Source of the DNA: Sphaerosporella brunnea
Lineage: Eukaryota; Ascomycota; Pezizomycetes; Pezizales; Pyronemataceae
Direction of reading: 5' to 3'
Assembly: GCA_008704415.1 (NCBI GenBank)
Contig: VXIS01000035.1
Span: forward strand, 62,001 to 126,000
Length of the DNA stretch: 64,000 nt
Below, in pieces: positions 10,836 through 20,241 of the stretch. The position numbers and the translations under genes are program-made. Every line of letters starts with the position of its first letter. The stretch's first letter is position 1. The notes below the pieces were generated by a model. It did no database searches. It was not told the origin of the DNA and was given only the letters and a program-made list of their open reading frames with translations.

Positions 10836-11399
10836 TACCGTACCGCATAAACTCGCAAGCAAGAGACTGGGCTAAGTCACTGCGCCATGTAGGCTTAGTG
10901 ACTTTGCCAGTGACGTAGCCCAGTCTCTTGCTTGTGAGTTTATGCGGTAGAGCTTCGGTGCTAAGGCAATTTCACCGGATCCAAAGCAAGGTCCTTTTCA
11001 AGTAAACGCAGGGCAATTAAGCCGAATCATCTGCGCGCGGGTGACGCCGGGTGTCATGAAAAAGCTCTTGATTATGCGGCCTCAAATTTCAACCATTTCA
11101 AACAAAAGCAAACAAAACATGAACGCCAGCCAGCCAGATCCACTCCCTTTTCACCAATAATGCTTTACGGTCCGTTTATTCGGTCTGGTGTTGAGCTTGG
11201 GTGCCATGTTCAAGTTGGCGCTTCCGGGGTCACAATTGTTTGCTGCACATCCTTCTCAGTTTCGTTTCGCGGCGCGGGCAGACCAGCCTTTTCGTCCACC
11301 ATCCTCCACACCATCTTCGGCTCAATTGCCCCGGGTTTACTTGAAAAGGACCGTGCTTTGGATCCGGTGAAATTGCCTTAGCACCGAAGCGCTACGGTA
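10836..11399. mobile_element. Tc1/mariner-like MITE with long terminal inverted repeats
   Basis: A 564-bp element bounded by inverted repeats. The right end (rc of 11315-11399) begins TACCGTAGCGCTTCGGTGC and continues as CTAAGGCAATTTCACCGGAT, and the left copy at about 10944-11026 carries the same run for about 80 bp with few mismatches. The outermost left 11 bases at 10836 match the right end at 10 of 11 positions, so the left repeat is split by an inserted hairpin (10841-10949). Both ends start with TA, which fits TA target duplication of Tc1/mariner elements. The interior (11027-11314) has no transposase, so this is a non-autonomous copy. Confidence 0.75.
10841..10949. repeat. Near-perfect hairpin nested in the left end of the MITE
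   Basis: An arm of about 41 bases, from TACCGCATAAACTCGCAAGC through an AGAGACTGGGCTA core, is repeated in inverse at 10908-10949 with only a few mismatches around a 26-base loop. It sits inside the left terminal repeat of the surrounding element, interrupting a match that is continuous on the right side. The simplest reading is a second, smaller foldback element inserted into the first. Confidence 0.75.
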
Positions 11400-12227
11400 G
11401 GCATTATGGAATGCGCCGGTCGTGGCCGGTAATGGTCAGGCTGGTCGTAACTCGAGAATATTAACCTGCGAAAAAAAAAAAAAAAAAAAGAAAAAGAAAA
11501 AAAAGAAAAACTACTCTGAGTACTTAGGGGGTTCGGCAGAATTTCTGTTTCTGAGGGCTGGGTACAGGCGAAGATGTGACTTGTGGGTTCACTGACGTAA
11601 CGTACGAGCAGCTACATGCCGCTAAGCAGAGCTCCAGCTGCTTTGACTCTGGCCGGAGTCTAAATTTCTGCTGCTCCGGGTTGCAATTGCTGTCCACAAA
11701 TCAGCTCTTCCAATCCATCCAGTGCCGCGCCGGCAGCGCCAGCCTTAGAAACATAAATTCTGCTGGTTCCCTCTATCTAGTAGGATTTTGAAGCTTGTGT
11801 TTTTGGGCCCCCTTCTCATGATGTTGAAATACAGTAGTTGTGGCACGCCAAACAGGCAGAGTATGTAGTTCAGATCGCAACATCGCTAGTTCTACAGAGG
11901 AATGCCCTAAATACGCCTCTCTATTGGGTGACACTGTAAGCTTCTAGAGCTCACCAACCATGTATAGTACATGCCACAACATTAAAAAATCTGCATCCAT
12001 CCGAGTTGCAATACATGGTAAAATCGCATTTAAACTCTTGAGTCCTGGAACAGAATGACAGAATGGCAAAGTCCCCATTCAGGCGTATACAGCGGAAACA
12101 TCCTACATCTCGCCACAACATCCAGTGTGCAAACGAAAGACCCAGGTAAAAATTGGCCAAATTGTAAAAAAAAAAAAAAAAAAAAAAAAAGGCAGACAAT
12201 CGAAAACTCGTGCGAAAATATAGCCTC
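11400..12227. other. Spacer without a gene
   Basis: Contains two long A-runs (11468-11508 and 12165-12190) and no ORF with recognisable content. It probably holds the 3' flank of the NTPase gene that ends at 12228. Confidence 0.5.
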
Positions 12228-14416
12228 TCAATTCCATTGCCGATTATCTTGACCCTGGATAGATCTGCTGAGCTCCAACCTAGCCGCCAACTGCTTGTTG
12301 ATGGAGCAAAGTGGAATACGATAATTTTTGAATTGCGGGTTGGCGTAATCGGGGAGTCGTTCGAGGCCGTCTATTACTTTCACGAAAGCCCGGTCATCCG
12401 TAATCCACAAAAAGTTCACCGAGATCGTATCGTAGGTCTCCAAAAATCTCGACCATTCATCCCATTCAGGCGGGAACACCATTTCGGAATCGGCATGATA
12501 CCAGCTCAGATAAGTCTGCAGAGGGTACAGCTCTGCGTTTTTTCTTTCTTCATCAAAGCGGACAATGATGCCATCGAAGCCGTAGAAGTTGTACCTCAGA
12601 GGACAGTAAAGCGCCACGTTCTTCGTGAGGTCGACACTGGGGAAATCGCCAGCGAACATGATCGTGTCCATTGGCGGGATTTCTATGTTGCTGAAATGAA
12701 GCCCCGAATGGGATATGCATGAGAGACAGGCGTTCTTGATGATGAATTTGGTCATTGCCGCGTTGTCCCTGAACTTCATCACCGCGTTGAACCAGTTGAG
12801 GTCTCCCGCTGGCAAAGATCTGTATTGGCGGAGTTTGCGAGCCATCATATCCCGAGCTGCACCGCACTGGTACGCTCCAACAATGCCTCCGGCTTTGTGC
12901 TGCTTGTAGAAATACCAATGGTCGCAGAAATCGGTCGGGACGTAGCTGATATTGGAGTTGAGCAAGCAGGCGTTCATGAATGTTGCAAATCTGTAAGAAG
13001 TCAGCGGCTGGAGGGGTAAAGACTGAATGATAGGTTTTTACCCACCGGGTCCAAGAGTGCTCATTCTTGCCTGCTTTTTCCCAAACGTCGTCCACGTACT
13101 CATCTATATGCAGGGATATATCTTGCAGCTCGGGAGCATCAAGATTTGGCATCACCCCGTCCTTCAGAACAGCATCGAGTAGTCGCGGAATTCTGCCGGT
13201 GAGATCTTCGATCATGTCTTGTTCCGTCTTAGAAATACCCATGCCTGAGTTTCTTCCCCACCACTCACTCAATTCATTCTACACAACCTATTAGTAACCA
13301 ATTGTCGACTAGGAGAAAGTAATAAGTAATGGCTTTGGGTCTCACATCGGTAAATCCACCTTCAACCTCCATTACTGTGACATTTCTCATCTTCTGCAGC
13401 CAGTACTGCGTGCGATTAGTAGCTGAGGCGCACCTGATTTCAAACTGATCGTATGTGAAAATATCTAGCCATTTCCGAACATATGCCTTCTGGTCATTGG
13501 TGAATCTATCACAGTTCAGGGCGTCGGTGTCGAGCGCATTGACCTGATCGATGATAAAGTAAAGCTTCCTCCGCCCCATCTGATTCAGGAATACCGAGAT
13601 CTGCGTCTCCGTCGTAAACCCCCATATCAGCTCCTGCGTATCCTCGTTGTCTGCGAATGTCAGACATAGAGCCGTCTTGACGTATTTGACGAAGTTGCAC
13701 AGCAAGGCGCCGCAATCTGGGAGATAGACTACTCGTTCACCCGCACGCATCAACGCACAAGTGAGGGCGGCGAGAAGGTGGGATTTCCCATTGCCTACCG
13801 TTCCGTGGAGGAAAACTTTGGAAAGATTGAGAGGATTCTTGAAGGAGGCCACCAGTTTCCAAAGCTCCTTGAAGCATTCGCGGCCCATGTAGGGGAAGGT
13901 GAAGACGAAAGAGCCACCACCAGCGGTTTGCGATAACTTGAACGAGTCGTGAGGTAGCAATCTTCCACAAAACGGGAACGGGAGTTGCTTGAAAATCGTC
14001 GGATCGGATTTGGAAAGGACATCACAGTCCAGGTTGGATATCAAGCTGTACAACCAGCGGTTTTCGCGGAGTTCTTTTCCGGTCAGAGTACTGTATCCAG
14101 CTTACGGTGAAACAAACAAGCTGTAGTAATACACACCCATGAAGTCATCATCCTCGCAGCCGTCGGTTTGATAGAGCTGGCGCGTGGTAGGATTATCCTG
14201 GCCTTCTCCGTGGACGTTGGTGTGAGAGGATAAATAGTGAGAACACGTCTCACAGCGCATGAACGATGTATCGCCATTTGCTATTTTTCGATGATCAACA
14301 ACCGGGAAAGTCCCCCGGCACCCACAGGGACGTCCTCCACCCCCCATCTGACAGAAATACTTCTCAGTGTCGATACCGCGATCATCGGCTTCTCCCCGAA
14401 ACATCGTGCGTGGCAT
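12228..14416 (-). CDS. P-loop NTPase with N-terminal Cys/His cluster, unknown function
   Basis: Four minus-strand exons (14416-14133, 14090-13346, 13278-13046, 12990-12228) join in phase to 674 aa; introns are 42, 67 and 55 nt. Residues 1-95 carry a possible zinc site: YFCQ, PCGCRG, CETC and SSHTNVHG. A Walker A loop lies at about 191-198 (GTVGNGKS in VFLHGTVGNGKSHLL). Walker B is near 271-276 (LYFIIDQ, with Asp then Gln in place of the usual Glu). The C-terminal 250 residues contain aromatic-rich conserved-looking segments (YGFDGIIVRFDEE, HADSEMVFPPEWDEW). The domain order resembles large NTPase families expanded in early-diverging fungi and Crinkler-type NTPases; that assignment is from memory of motifs, not a search. 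An unknown gene and extra candidate exons lie directly upstream, so the true start could be further upstream. No substrate can be assigned. Confidence 0.8.
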
Positions 14417-14525
14417 GGTTATTGCTGAATCTCACCTGGTATGCCAGGAGCTAGCTGTGGCGAATATGGTTCGAATGCGACGGAATGGAGGAGTGGGGCC
14501 GATGGAGCTCATGACACAACCTCAC

Positions 14526-14812
14526 CCGATGGCCCAGCGGGAGGCGTGCAATTGCATCATCGCAAGCTGCTGTGAATGAAGCCTAGGTAGTCCATGACCG
14601 TAGTGTCTCGTGTAACATCGGCGGCAAGCGCGTAAACTCACGTGCATTAGCGAGAGCCGACCGTGTCCGACATAGCTGAACCGAGTTCCGGTTTTACGGC
14701 CCGAATTACAGGAAGAACATATGCTCGCACTCGTAAGCAAGTTCTCCCAGGTCAAGGCATTCGAGGCGCTCCCCTTACTGCCTCCATACGAGTGGAAGCA
14801 CCGTTGTGAACA
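14526..14812 (-). other. Candidate exons between the NTPase and the upstream unknown gene
   Basis: A minus-strand open stretch at 14812-14642 reads CSQRCFHSYGGSKGSASN, continues through ALTWENLLTSASICSSCN and ends SYVGHGRLSLMH at a consensus GTGAGT donor. It has two C-x2/x3-C pairs. An acceptor and a 44-nt piece (14569-14526, QLAMMQLHASRWAI) ending in another GTGAG donor follow. The phases do not join cleanly to the NTPase start at 14416, where a stop lies in frame upstream. These may be exons of a longer gene with an unseen small exon, or part of a decayed third module. Confidence 0.4.
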
Positions 14813-15186
14813 CTTTCAAAATCCCAAACTCTATTCACGGAAATGGATCCACTGATGGCTAATGACAGGGTAGAGCAATTGGGAATATGTCAAATCAAGG
14901 ATTTGGAAAACCAAAGGAAAAGTGCGAAAGTCTTTCAATTATTGGCCCATATCCCAGTATTCCCAGCACCCGGATTCCGAGTGATGAAGATGATCAAAGA
15001 TAGCCCGAAAAGTATCAACAAATGTGACAGACAGATTTCCTGTGAGGCCGACCATCAGCATTTTCAAAGTCGTGCCCTAGGCTGAAGATTCTCACCTCAG
15101 AGTAATCCGCGCATCTAGACGAAGGATAGAGAACCATCCACGAAATTTTGCTAACGTTAACATGCCCGGTTGTTGCGTTACCTCTG

Positions 15187-16365
15187 TCAATAAATTAGTA
15201 CCGAGGCCAGGCTTGAAGGGCGAGATAGCACGCTGACCCTGTTCTTACGGTTCCTCTGTTTTTTTCCGCCAGGGTTGGCCTTCTTCTTGGGACCTTTGTT
15301 ACTCTTCTCCGGTGTGGGCTTACTCGTGTGAGTGCCCCTAGAAGATTCACTCTTGGTGGCCCCAGTAGTGTTCTCCTTGGTCTCGTTCTCCCCCTTGGTC
15401 TCGTCCTCCCCTTTGGTGTCGTTCTCCCCATCGGCGACTTCTTTCCACAGTTCCTCATCCTCTGAATCGTCAATCAAATGTCCACTCTTCCGAAATGCTA
15501 GCTCCTCAGGGGTAAAGTAATGCTCAGAGACCCAGACCTAGAACTGAGTTAGCGAGGACCATCCTCTCATCGAGTGGTCTTCCATACCTCTTGAAGCGTG
15601 AATTCATTGTCCATGTTGACCAGCCCCTTGGCACAACGCTGAAGAAAAGCGACCCTATAATCGTGATTTGACATGATCATGATGTGCACCATTCCGTGGG
15701 AGGCGGTTATTTCATACATGAAGGCCGCACGCATTGTGCTCGCCTCCACGCCGCTGGCAAAAGTTTTTTCTTTTCTGCAAAACCAGACCTAGAAATCTAT
15801 CAGCAGTGTGCCAACTTCGTTCGTTTCCAAAGGTATTCATACTCGCTCGATGATTGCATTGCCATCATCATCGCGTCCAACGTTACCTTTGGCCACCTGC
15901 CGGAGAAAGGTGGTAAACTCCACAAGTCCTATGAACATGATATTGGTTCTGGATCCCTCATCGTTCATCATCTCGAAAACAAAGCCCGATTGATTCTCAT
16001 GATCGGAAACGACGTTAGGGATAAAGCTACGGGTCTTGACGTAAATGCCGAGGCGAGTGACTCCGGATGCGTCCTTCGAGGCTTCAGGCTGTCCAAGGCT
16101 GCTGTCTTTGGCCGTGTCCCTAGCCTTCTCATCACCAGGACCCTCGTCAATGGAACCCCCGGCCTGAATTTCGGCCTCGAGAGTAAACTCCGCGCAGAAG
16201 CCGCCGGGAGACTGTGATAATCAGCGGGAAGCCAAAGTCTGGGTGAAATACACTCTGTACCCTGCTCGTCCGCGCACCGGGAATTTGCTCAATGATGGCC
16301 GTGATAGCCCATCGGTTGGCGCGATCGGCGCACACGACATTGAGCTCGTACTGAGCGCGGTTCAT
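15187..16365 (-). CDS. Unknown four-exon gene upstream of the NTPase
   Basis: Exons 16365-16261, 16211-15843, 15788-15588 and 15537-15187 join at phase 0 each time to give 341 aa; introns are 49, 54 and 50 nt with good GTAxG donors. It begins MNRAQYELNVVCADRANRWA. The second exon has no internal ATG at its start and is easy to miss; it reads CAEFTLEAEIQAG, then GIYVKTRSFIPNVVSDHENQ, then FEMMNDEGSRTNIMFIGLVE. The third reads ASTMRAAFMYEITASHGMVH. The C-terminus is acidic then very basic (KKKANPGGKKQRNRKNR), with three near-identical KGE(N/D)ETKE repeats, suggesting nuclear or nucleic-acid contact. A possible GT donor after KNR could extend the gene towards the NTPase. I do not recognise the family. 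Confidence 0.65.
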
Positions 16366-16736
16366 GTTGTTGGAAGATAGTGGAAGGGTGATGACGGTTG
16401 ACGGCGGAGAGAGAGAGAAAGCGCAAAGGGAGTCTGGGTGGGAGGAGGGGGAACCTGAGGAATGAGAGAAGGGTGGGGTAGAAGGGGTGAGGATAAGGGG
16501 AAGACAGCCTGGCCGGCGGTGCGGAGACAAAGAAATGGTTGACGGGCTGGCAGGCCGTCCGACGTCTCACACAGCAGCCCTTGTTTGTTTGTATATATAG
16601 GGCTTAGTTGTCTGAATATTCTTTAACAGCAAAAATTCGCAGCTATGTGCAGCAATACGTTACAACTCCTCCAAAACAACTCATGACACAGCAAAACAAA
16701 CGCTAAGCAAAAACAGACGACAGGCCGCAGACCACC
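16366..16736. other. Spacer between two minus-strand genes
   Basis: This 371-bp gap holds the upstream region of the unknown gene starting at 16365 and the 3' flank of the membrane protein ending at 16737. A GA-rich tract lies at 16400-16500 (CT-rich on the coding strand, typical of fungal 5' leaders) and a TATATATA stretch at about 16592-16600, 230 bp upstream of the ATG, could be its TATA element. Confidence 0.4.
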
Positions 16737-19250
16737 TCAAGCGTGCATCAAATCGGCTTCATCCGCCACTGTCTCCGCTGTCGGCCGCAAATCCGCATGC
16801 ATACTGCTAGCATGTCTCAACGGGGGCATAGCATTTACCGCCGTCGCTCGGGGAGCGTTCTCATCCCGCAACGCTTGCCCCGTTTCATCCACCGCTACAC
16901 GCTCCTCTGGCTGTCTGTACAACGGCGCCTGCTCCGGAACCGGCGTGTCAGGTAATGGGATACGTGGGGGCGAATATGGTGGTGGCGGTGAGGATGGCGG
17001 GGCCATCTCGAACTCTGGCGGAGGTGGTAGGGGCGGGGATGCGACTGATAGCTCCGGACCCTGATTCTCTTCTATTGGGGCAACCGGGTTTCGCTCTGGT
17101 TCACAATTGACACCTTCAACAGCTGGGGTTGATGTTGCGGGTGGCACTCCCCAAGGAAACTCGAGTCCCAACCCAGTGGGCGACGCCTCGTGCTCGGGGG
17201 AACGGGGGCTCGCTATCAATGGTAGATTTGAGGCGACGGAGAGCGTTTGTGACCATCTACCAGAAGAAGTAGTCGATTTCGGTGGCGGGGCCAGTAGTTG
17301 AACGCTTTCAGGCGTCGTTGAACATGTGCTGTATCGTTCAGGCTCCGGGAGAGTCGGGGACTCTGGGCGTGATGGGAGTCTCCCAAGCTGACCAGTTGGT
17401 GGACGACAGCTACTCTGAGAACTGGAACCGGAGGTTGATACTGGTCTCTCCTGTGGTGTAGACATCAGAGAGGCGCTCTGCGGAAAGGATGGAGGACGCC
17501 GGTGAAGCTCTATACCTGCGCTTTCGGTAGTCCTGGCGGTGTTTGGTGATTGGGTTCTCCTCGTTACAAATGGGTTCAAGAAGCCTTGATACTCGCGCTG
17601 AGCTGAGGGAGTGGAACTGCTGGGGCTCCAAAAGCGGCTGAGTTGCCTGGTGGATATGGATTTTCGACCATCTACCTCAGACGGGGGAATGACGGTAGAA
17701 GTTGAGGAAGCAGATGATGAAGAAGCAGGAGACCAACGGACGGGCTGTCCAGGGTGGTATGCAAAGGGATCATTTGTCATTGGTGGTGAAGGTACGATGG
17801 GCCGATAAGTCCTTATGTCGGTGCCAGTGGTGTCGGTGTCGGTGTCAGTTTCAGTACTGACTGGGGGCCATTGAGGCTGGGACAGATACGAGTTAGTAGT
17901 ACCTGGGTCTGGTGACGGAAAATTTGGTGAGCTACATGGATCCTCGCCTCTGGTCAAAATAATTGATGGCCGGGTTGAAACTGGTCCCGGGATGGTAGGC
18001 GGGGGTACCTGTGGCAGCGGGCGTGGTGATGAGGTGGAAGAAGAGGAGGAGGAAGTTGCTGTGGCCGCCACCCTTATGTTCCGGGTATGACTGGGAAATA
18101 CAGCCCCAGATGGTCCACGGTGTCTGGAGACCGGCGGATGGACAATGCAAGGTGTAGGAGAAGGAGGAAGAGGGGGAAACTGAAAGCTATCGCACCCTGG
18201 ATGGTACTCTGGCGCCGTGCTTGTTGAGGGAGCAGAGGTTTCTGAGCGCGGATTTCGTCGTGTGACGGGCACTGCTTGAGGATTCTCACTGGTTGACCTG
18301 GTTCCTTGGCCACTACCATCCACGCGGGCTCCGGGAGTGTTATTCTGAGAGTGATGCCGGTTGAAATGGAGTTCAACCGAATCGATCCTTCGACTGCCAG
18401 TACTGTGTCGCCTTCTAGAGCGGGGCCGATGCCGTCGACCTTGATGGCGATGTGCATCCGGTACATCTAAGTAGGCTATGTCTGGCAGCTGAGGTCCTCT
18501 CAGAGAATAGGGGTCACCGCCGCTGGATAAATCGTCACCAGAAGTTCCGGATCCAGCAGGTCTTGTTTCTGGATAGCCCGGACTGCCAGGCCCACCACCG
18601 CCACCACCGCCGCCAGGCCCACCACCACCGCCTCTACCGCCGCCGCCTCTACCTCCACTACCGCCGCTTCTATCAGAATTGGGTCGCCATGGATTTCCTC
18701 CGCCGCCACCACGGCCGCTATCACCATCATAGCCACCGCCAGGGCCTCCAGCCGAAGAATCTCCACAGTCTACCTCCTCAGCCAAAAATGGATACCGCCC
18801 ATCTGGCCTCCACTGGGGCACTTCCAGAGTGGCCACATAACCGTTTGGCAGCTCACGATAGCTGACCGTGGCACTATCGCTGGGATCATCCACACTATAG
18901 CCATCCGTCACAAACTCTCCGGTCTGAGGATACTCTCTCCAGTTACCATCAGGCCCTTGTACCAAGGGCGGAAGGTTATGGTGGATGGCAAAACAGGGTA
19001 TGGGGGTAGTGGAGGGTGTAGACCCGTGGCGCGTTTTTCGGGAGGTGGTGAGTGGCGGTGTCGGAGTAACTGTGAATCCGCCTCTGGGTCTCTCTGGGGA
19101 ATGGCGGCTTTTGAGGCAGTAGATGACCCCGCCGATGACCAGCACCAGCACTGTCAGGACGGTGCCAAGAGCGATACCGATGGCCTTTTTGGCTTCTGCC
19201 TCGTCGTTTTCGGAGGTGCGGCGGGTATAAAGGAGGATGGCCGGCGGCAT
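16737..19250 (-). CDS. Single-pass membrane protein with long Gly/Pro/Ser-rich tail
   Basis: An 837-aa single-exon protein from the ATG at 19250. Residues 1-22 are polar and charged. One strong membrane segment follows at about 23-46 (IGIALGTVLTVLVLVIGGVI), then a basic stop-transfer. The long C-terminal region is probably cytosolic: a short conserved-looking part (PLVQGPDGNWREYPQTGEF), a Gly-rich block with GGGG runs near residues 195-255, an Arg-rich patch (GRRHRPRSRRRHSTGS) and long Pro/Ser/Thr-rich disorder. A few PPxY-like and polyproline stretches (PPPPYSPP) could bind WW or SH3 domains. There is no N-terminal signal peptide, so the membrane segment likely acts as signal anchor, unless an upstream exon is missing. 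Function unknown. Its neighbour at 20242 has the same one-membrane-pass layout. Confidence 0.75.
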   Translation of the reverse strand: MPPAILLYTRRTSENDEAEAKKAIGIALGTVLTVLVLVIGGVIYCLKSRHSPERPRGGFTVTPTPPLTTSRKTRHGSTPSTTPIPCFAIHHNLPPLVQGPDGNWREYPQTGEFVTDGYSVDDPSDSATVSYRELPNGYVATLEVPQWRPDGRYPFLAEEVDCGDSSAGGPGGGYDGDSGRGGGGGNPWRPNSDRSGGSGGRGGGGRGGGGGPGGGGGGGGPGSPGYPETRPAGSGTSGDDLSSGGDPYSLRGPQLPDIAYLDVPDAHRHQGRRHRPRSRRRHSTGSRRIDSVELHFNRHHSQNNTPGARVDGSGQGTRSTSENPQAVPVTRRNPRSETSAPSTSTAPEYHPGCDSFQFPPLPPSPTPCIVHPPVSRHRGPSGAVFPSHTRNIRVAATATSSSSSSTSSPRPLPQVPPPTIPGPVSTRPSIILTRGEDPCSSPNFPSPDPGTTNSYLSQPQWPPVSTETDTDTDTTGTDIRTYRPIVPSPPMTNDPFAYHPGQPVRWSPASSSSASSTSTVIPPSEVDGRKSISTRQLSRFWSPSSSTPSAQREYQGFLNPFVTRRTQSPNTARTTESAGIELHRRPPSFPQSASLMSTPQERPVSTSGSSSQSSCRPPTGQLGRLPSRPESPTLPEPERYSTCSTTPESVQLLAPPPKSTTSSGRWSQTLSVASNLPLIASPRSPEHEASPTGLGLEFPWGVPPATSTPAVEGVNCEPERNPVAPIEENQGPELSVASPPLPPPPEFEMAPPSSPPPPYSPPRIPLPDTPVPEQAPLYRQPEERVAVDETGQALRDENAPRATAVNAMPPLRHASSMHADLRPTAETVADEADLMHA

Positions 19251-20241
19251 GACTCTTTTTGTTGATATATATCGATAGGTATAGCAAGTAAGGTAAACTT
19301 CAAAGCTTTCGTGTGATGTTTTATGTACACCCCAAAAAGCGACGAAATGAGAACCGATCCAAAGCGCCGAATCCAAAAGACTCCAGGAGATGCCACGGTT
19401 TTTAGGTAGAGAATCTCAGGTTCAAACGCCGCAGCCATAGCCAACGGCTAAGTACAGGTCTGGTGACAAGCAAGCACGAGCCACATCGCGGTGTGCGTGC
19501 AAACACCAGAAGTTCCTGCACCACTCCATGAAAGCCTGCAACATCCCGTCCTGGAAGGCTTCTGGATGAAACTATGGTCAGCCTCGTTGAGGCGCAACTC
19601 ACGCCACCACCATTAGACGGCCAATACTTTCGCTTTCATTATCGTCCTCTGCATGAGTTTGTACACGTACTCTTTCCCAACAAGTCTCACCCAAGTGGGG
19701 ATGATAACACAAGGAAGCAAACGCACGCTATAGCTAGCTGTGAATCTGTGATTCCTAGAACAACACATACCGGAAGAAGGCAACACACACAAGTATGTAA
19801 CTGCATTAGGTAGCTGATGTGGTTGAGTTACCCGTACAGCAAAACCGCCGAAAGGCAAATTAAATTCACTTCAAAGCCCTTACATACATCATTTCGCACG
19901 AAAAAAATCTTTTCTGATCCCGAATTTCTTGTATTTTGACCTCTATGCCAGCCGCAAGGAAAGAAATTTGTATCGCATCATAAACAAGCACTCGGTGTCA
20001 ATTTTGCACAAGAAAAACGTAGAAGGTAACCACAAACCCTCATTTCCTGATGGCTTCCTAACAATGCCTTAGCTACTCACCTCAGAAACAGCTTTCACGT
20101 ATCGTACATGAAAGAAGACATATAGTATCGAAAGATCGTAAACAGATATCACAAATTGCATCTCCTTCCCCATCCAGAGAAATGGCAACCAACTCCCAAC
20201 ACCTCATGATGCTCATAGAAATACCCAGTGAAAGAAACGAA
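19251..20241. other. Spacer between two minus-strand membrane-protein genes
   Basis: About 1 kb without a supported gene. It should carry the promoter of the 16737-19250 gene near 19251-19600 (TATATATCGATAG at about 19265-19277) and the terminator region of the next gene near 20000-20241. Confidence 0.4.
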
